NCBI RefSeq assembly: GCF_030272615.1
Contig: NC_081405.1
Location: forward strand, 648,371,420 to 648,435,419
Source: Cryptomeria japonica
Lineage: Eukaryota > Streptophyta > Pinopsida > Cupressales > Cupressaceae
Direction of reading: 5' to 3'
DNA: 64,000 nt
The position numbers and the translations under genes were made by a program. Below the pieces are notes generated by a model. It was not told the origin of the DNA, ran no database searches, and saw only the letters and a program-made list of their open reading frames with translations. Positions 60,354 to 64,000 of the stretch are shown here, one piece after another. How positions within the stretch are numbered: position 1 is the first letter of the stretch; every line of letters starts with the position of its first letter.

Positions 60354-63300
60354 ATGGCAACTAACACTTCCAATCCATCAACAACTATTTTCAGAAGAGA
60401 AATCCCTAAACTTGATGGAATAAATTATGGGATATGGAAAATTCAAATGGAGACTCATCTTAGATGTCTTGGCAAGGGTATTTTGGAGATCACTGAGAAA
60501 GGATATACACCTTATGATCTGGCATTTGGCAATCCTACTCTTACAGACTTGGATAAGAATATTAAAAATGGTTGTAGAGCTAGAGAAGCCCTCTTGTGTG
60601 CACTTACTTCTTAGCAGATAATGGGATTGATGGATAAATAATCAGTAAAGGTTATGTGGGACAAATTGCAAACTCTGAAGGAAGGTGACCCTGCTGTCAA
60701 AATTCCTAAACTTGATGGTTACTGGGTAATATATGAAAAATTGAAAATGGAAGATAATTAGAGAATTGTTGTATTTATGGAAAGAGTAAATGACATTATT
60801 ATGGAAATTCAATGTTGTGGAGGATTTCTAAGTGAAGATGAAATAGTTTCCAAAGTCTTGAGAGCCCTTCCACTGGCTTACAAGATGAAGGAAACTACAA
60901 TTAATGAGTTAAGAACAATGGAAAACACTTTAGTTAACAAAGATACTCTAATTGGGAAATTATCTGCTTTTGAGATTGAAGAATTTGGAACTTCTAGAGC
61001 TGTAAAGTTTGAACCTTCTTTTCATGCATCATCATCATCATCGTCATCATCTACCGACAAAAGTGATTGGAAAGCCCTATATGCATAAGAATTGGAAGAC
61101 ATGAGGAAAGAAGATGAAGAACTTGAGAAACTTGAAGCCTTATTCACTAGAAGAGTACCTCAAGGACCAACTAGAAGTAAGTATGAAGGAAAAGCACCTT
61201 TTAAATGTTTTACATGTAATAAGATTGGTCATTTTGCATCTAGATGTCCTGAAAGGAATGCAAGGTTTGAGAAAAGAGTTAAGAAATCTTTTAAGCCTAA
61301 CCAGAATAGATATAGATTCAAGAAAAGTAAACAATGCTACATAGCAGATGAGGAAGGAGTAACTGATGACTCGGGAGATGAACTGATAGAAGACTCTGCT
61401 AGTGCATCCGACAATGGAAAGGAATGGGTGTTCTATGCTTTGAAGGAAGATGAACCTAAATTGGATATCAAGAATTAAGAAAAGGCCCTGGCAGCAAAAG
61501 TTGAAGATAAGGATGAATGGGTAATTGATAGTGGATGCTCACATCATATGACTGGAGATAAAGGGGAATTTTTGTCCCTACAAGAATACAATGGCAGTCA
61601 AGTCAGATTTGGAGATAACAAGGCATGTATGATCAAAGGTAGAGGTATTATTTCTTTGGATGGAAAGCATAATACTGATAATGTCTATTATGTAGAAGGT
61701 TTAAATCACAATCTTTTGAGTGTTGGTCAATTGGTTAGTAAGGGTTTCTAACTTTAGTTTAAAGATAAAAAATGCAAAATCATTAACAAGACTAGTTTGG
61801 AGATTGCAACCGGTATTCAGACAGGAAGTGATATCTTCCACTCGAACACTAGTAATAATACATGCTTAATTGCTCATATTGAGGAGAGTAGGTTATGGCA
61901 TAAAAGGTTGTGTCATGTTAATTTTGATTGTATTGTTAAGATCAATTCAACTAAGGTAGTTAGAGATATACCTAAGATTATGAAGCCTCATAATCCAGTA
62001 TGTAAGGATTGTCAATTGGGTAAGCAAGTTAGAAGTTGTTTTAAGAGAATACATGATAAATGTAATGATGTACTTGATTTGATTCATACTCACTTATGTG
62101 GTCCAACAAGGACTAGAAGCTCTCAAGGTGATAGGTATTTCATGTTAATTATTGATGACTATTCTAAAATGATGTGGGTGACTTTTCTAAGGGAGAAGTC
62201 TGAATCTTTTGAGAAATTCAAGATCTTTAAAGCGAAGGTTGAAACTGAAACTGGATTGAAAATCAAATGTCTAAGATCAGATCAAGGAGGTGAGTTTACT
62301 TGTGATGAATTTAACAATTATTGTGAGACAAATGGAATCGGGAGACAACTATCTGCACCTACGACTCGTCAACAAAATGGAGTAGTGGAAAGAAAGAACA
62401 TGACCATTTTGGATGCAGCAAGATCTATGATGATGGAAGCCAAATTGCCTCATATTTACTGGAGATAAGCTATGAGTATAACAGTTTACACATTCAATAG
62501 AGTTCACATCAAAGGTGAAACTAGTAAGACCCCTTATGAACTATGGTTTGGACATACACCTACTGTTAAATATTTCAGAATTTTTGGAAGTAAATGCTAT
62601 GTCAAAAGATATGATTCAATTGGAAAGTTTGATCCTAGATGTGATGAAGGGATATTTCTTGGATACTGAATTCAGAGCAAAGCATATAATTGTTATAATA
62701 AAAGATTACAGAAAATTGTTGAGAATGCTAATGTGAAAGTGGATGAGCAGTACATAAATTATTCTATATCATATGACAAGGAACCGACAATAGAAATGAT
62801 CATAACTAAACTAACAATGCCTTAACTGGTACAGGAAGAAGTACACAAATTATTCTATATCATCAGAGGAGTGAACCTGAAGTTCAAAAGACACCAAGGT
62901 ATGTAAGATTAAATCATTCTGAAGATCAAATCATTGGAGATAAGAACAAGGGAGTTATGACTAGAAGGAAACTGGCTAATGAAGAGGTATGTCTTATTTC
63001 TAAAATTGAACTGGCAACTATTATTGAAGCTTGTAAGGATAAACATTGGTTAAAGGCTATGGAAGATGAATTAGATCAGATAGAGAAGAATGAAACTTGG
63101 AATTTAGTTCCCCGGCCTAAAAATAAGAATTTTATTGGAACTAAATGGGTTTTTAGGACTAAACTAAATGAGGATGGTCAAGTTATAAGAAACAAGGCTA
63201 GATTGGTTTGTAAAGGATATTCTCAAATGGAAGGAATTGATTATGGTGAGACGTTTGCACTTGTAGCTAGAATTGAAGGTATTAGACCATTTCTTGCCTA

Positions 63301-64000
63301 TGCAACTTATAAGAACTATAAAGTTTATCAAATGAAGGTTAAAAGTACATTTTTGAATGGTGAGCTTGATGTAGAAGTATACATTGAGCAACCTGATGGA
63401 TTTTCATTGATAGATGATAAAGATATGGTTTGTAGATTGAAGAAATATTTATATGAATTGAAACAAACCCCTAGAGCCTGGTATGCAAGGTTGTATAAAT
63501 ATCTTTTGAAGTTTGGTTTTACTAAAGGCAGTTTTGATAGTAATTTATATTATAAGATCATTGATGATGATATTCTGATTATTGAAGTATTTGTTGATGA
63601 TATCATTTTTGGAGGAGAAGATAAATAGTGCATGGAATTTTCTAACAACATGAAGAATGAATTTGAAATGTCCATGATAGGTGAGATGCAATTTTTCTTA
63701 GGTTTGGAGATTACTCAAACTAACAAAGACATTTTTATCTGTCAAACTAAGTATCCAAGGGAGTTGTTGAAAAAGTTTGGTATGGATGATTCTAAATTGA
63801 TAAGTACTCCTATGGTGACAAGTGAGAAATTATCTATCAAGGATACTTGTACACCGGTAAATTTGACAAGGTATTAGTCTATGATTGGTGGTCTATTATG
63901 TCTAACTTAGACTAGACCTGATATTATGAATGCAGTAAGTATTGTTTCAAGATATCAAAGTAATCCTAATAAAAATCATGACTGTGCAGTAAAGAGAATA
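60354..64000 (+). pseudogene. Ty1/copia gag-pol, partial at window end, with in-frame stops
   Basis: The ATG at 60354 begins MATNTSNPSTTIFRREIPKL. Gag has LDGINYGIWKIQMETHLRCL and the zinc knuckle CFTCNKIGHFASRC (near 61207). Protease is WVIDSGCSHHMTGDKG (DSG intact, near 61525). GAG-pre-integrase has LWHKRLCHVNFDCI and CKDCQLGKQ. Integrase keeps FMLIIDDYSKMMWV, RSDQGGEF and QQNGVVERKN, so its DDE residues are all present. RT has GTKWVFRTKLNEDGQV and VFVDDIIFGGEDK. RNase H begins at the window end. Stops occur at 60613, 60640, 60760, 61087, 61476, 61749, 61755, 62466 and later, with frameshifts near 62670-62950. Several stops replace Gln codons retained in the sister copy (GFQLQF there, two stops here). 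Confidence 0.9.

Larger units (their letters stand above)
59047..64000 (+). mobile_element. Ty1/copia element, runs off the window end
   Basis: The 5' LTR (59047-60295), PBS, gag, protease, integrase and RT, plus the start of RNase H, are present. The 3' part lies outside the window. It belongs to the same family as the minus-strand element at 31059-36325. The 5-mer before the LTR is attag. Confidence 0.9.

Noticed and set aside
31059-64000. The minus-strand and plus-strand copia copies as one inverted pair made by a single event
   Set aside because: They differ in LTR length, truncation and mutations and are separated by unrelated elements; two independent insertions explain them.

Overview
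The window looks like intergenic DNA from a large, AT-rich plant nuclear genome. The reasons are a plant GDSL lipase gene with short GT-AG introns, Ty1/copia elements primed by initiator tRNA-Met, plant L1-type LINEs whose RT is followed by zf-RVT and RNase H domains, a Ty3/gypsy element, and kilobase-long CATA/TATG microsatellites. This suits a gymnosperm or another TE-rich seed plant, but no single sequence proves the clade. Only one gene appears intact: a five-exon GDSL esterase/lipase on the minus strand (13814-16101). Nearly everything else is transposable elements, mostly decayed and often nested.

Layout. 0-3 kb: a LINE RNase H scrap, two tandem-repeat fields and a possible LRR scrap. 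3-6.5 kb: a minus-strand copia remnant (retropepsin, gag, PBS, 1.18-kb LTR) whose gag is split by a ~0.94-kb insertion with terminal inverted repeats. 8-11.5 kb: a 5'-truncated LINE with a perfect 14-bp target duplication, itself containing a complete 2.16-kb short-interior LTR element with a perfect 5-bp duplication. 13.8-16.1 kb: the lipase. 18.2-19.2 kb: a microsatellite. 19.4-20.9 kb: an unrecognised decayed ORF. 21.0-21.7 kb: a ~630-bp foldback hairpin. 22.7-26.8 kb: a LINE with an additional ORF 3' of RNase H, inserted in an AATTGATT-type repeat. 27.2-30.1 kb: a decayed transposase-like gene between two microsatellites. 31.1-36.3 kb: a minus-strand copia element. 39.4-45.2 kb: a 5'-truncated gypsy element with an accessory ORF downstream of integrase. 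49.1-56.0 kb: a 6.8-kb LTR element with no pol. 56-59 kb: a multi-exon, transposon-related pseudogene with a SET-domain-like fragment. 59.0-64.0 kb: a plus-strand copia element running off the window.

The best candidate for something undescribed is the 49147-55967 element. Both LTRs, PBS and PPT are present, but the interior encodes only a coiled-coil/zinc-knuckle gag-like protein and a ~1,100-codon unknown ORF. It shares a 33-base PPT/LTR junction, an LTR motif, a PBS and a 5' leader with the copia elements in the same window, so it may be a parasite of their pol proteins. Unknown ORFs of similar layout (N-terminal region, charged linker, C-terminal coiled coil) also sit in the LINE and the gypsy element.
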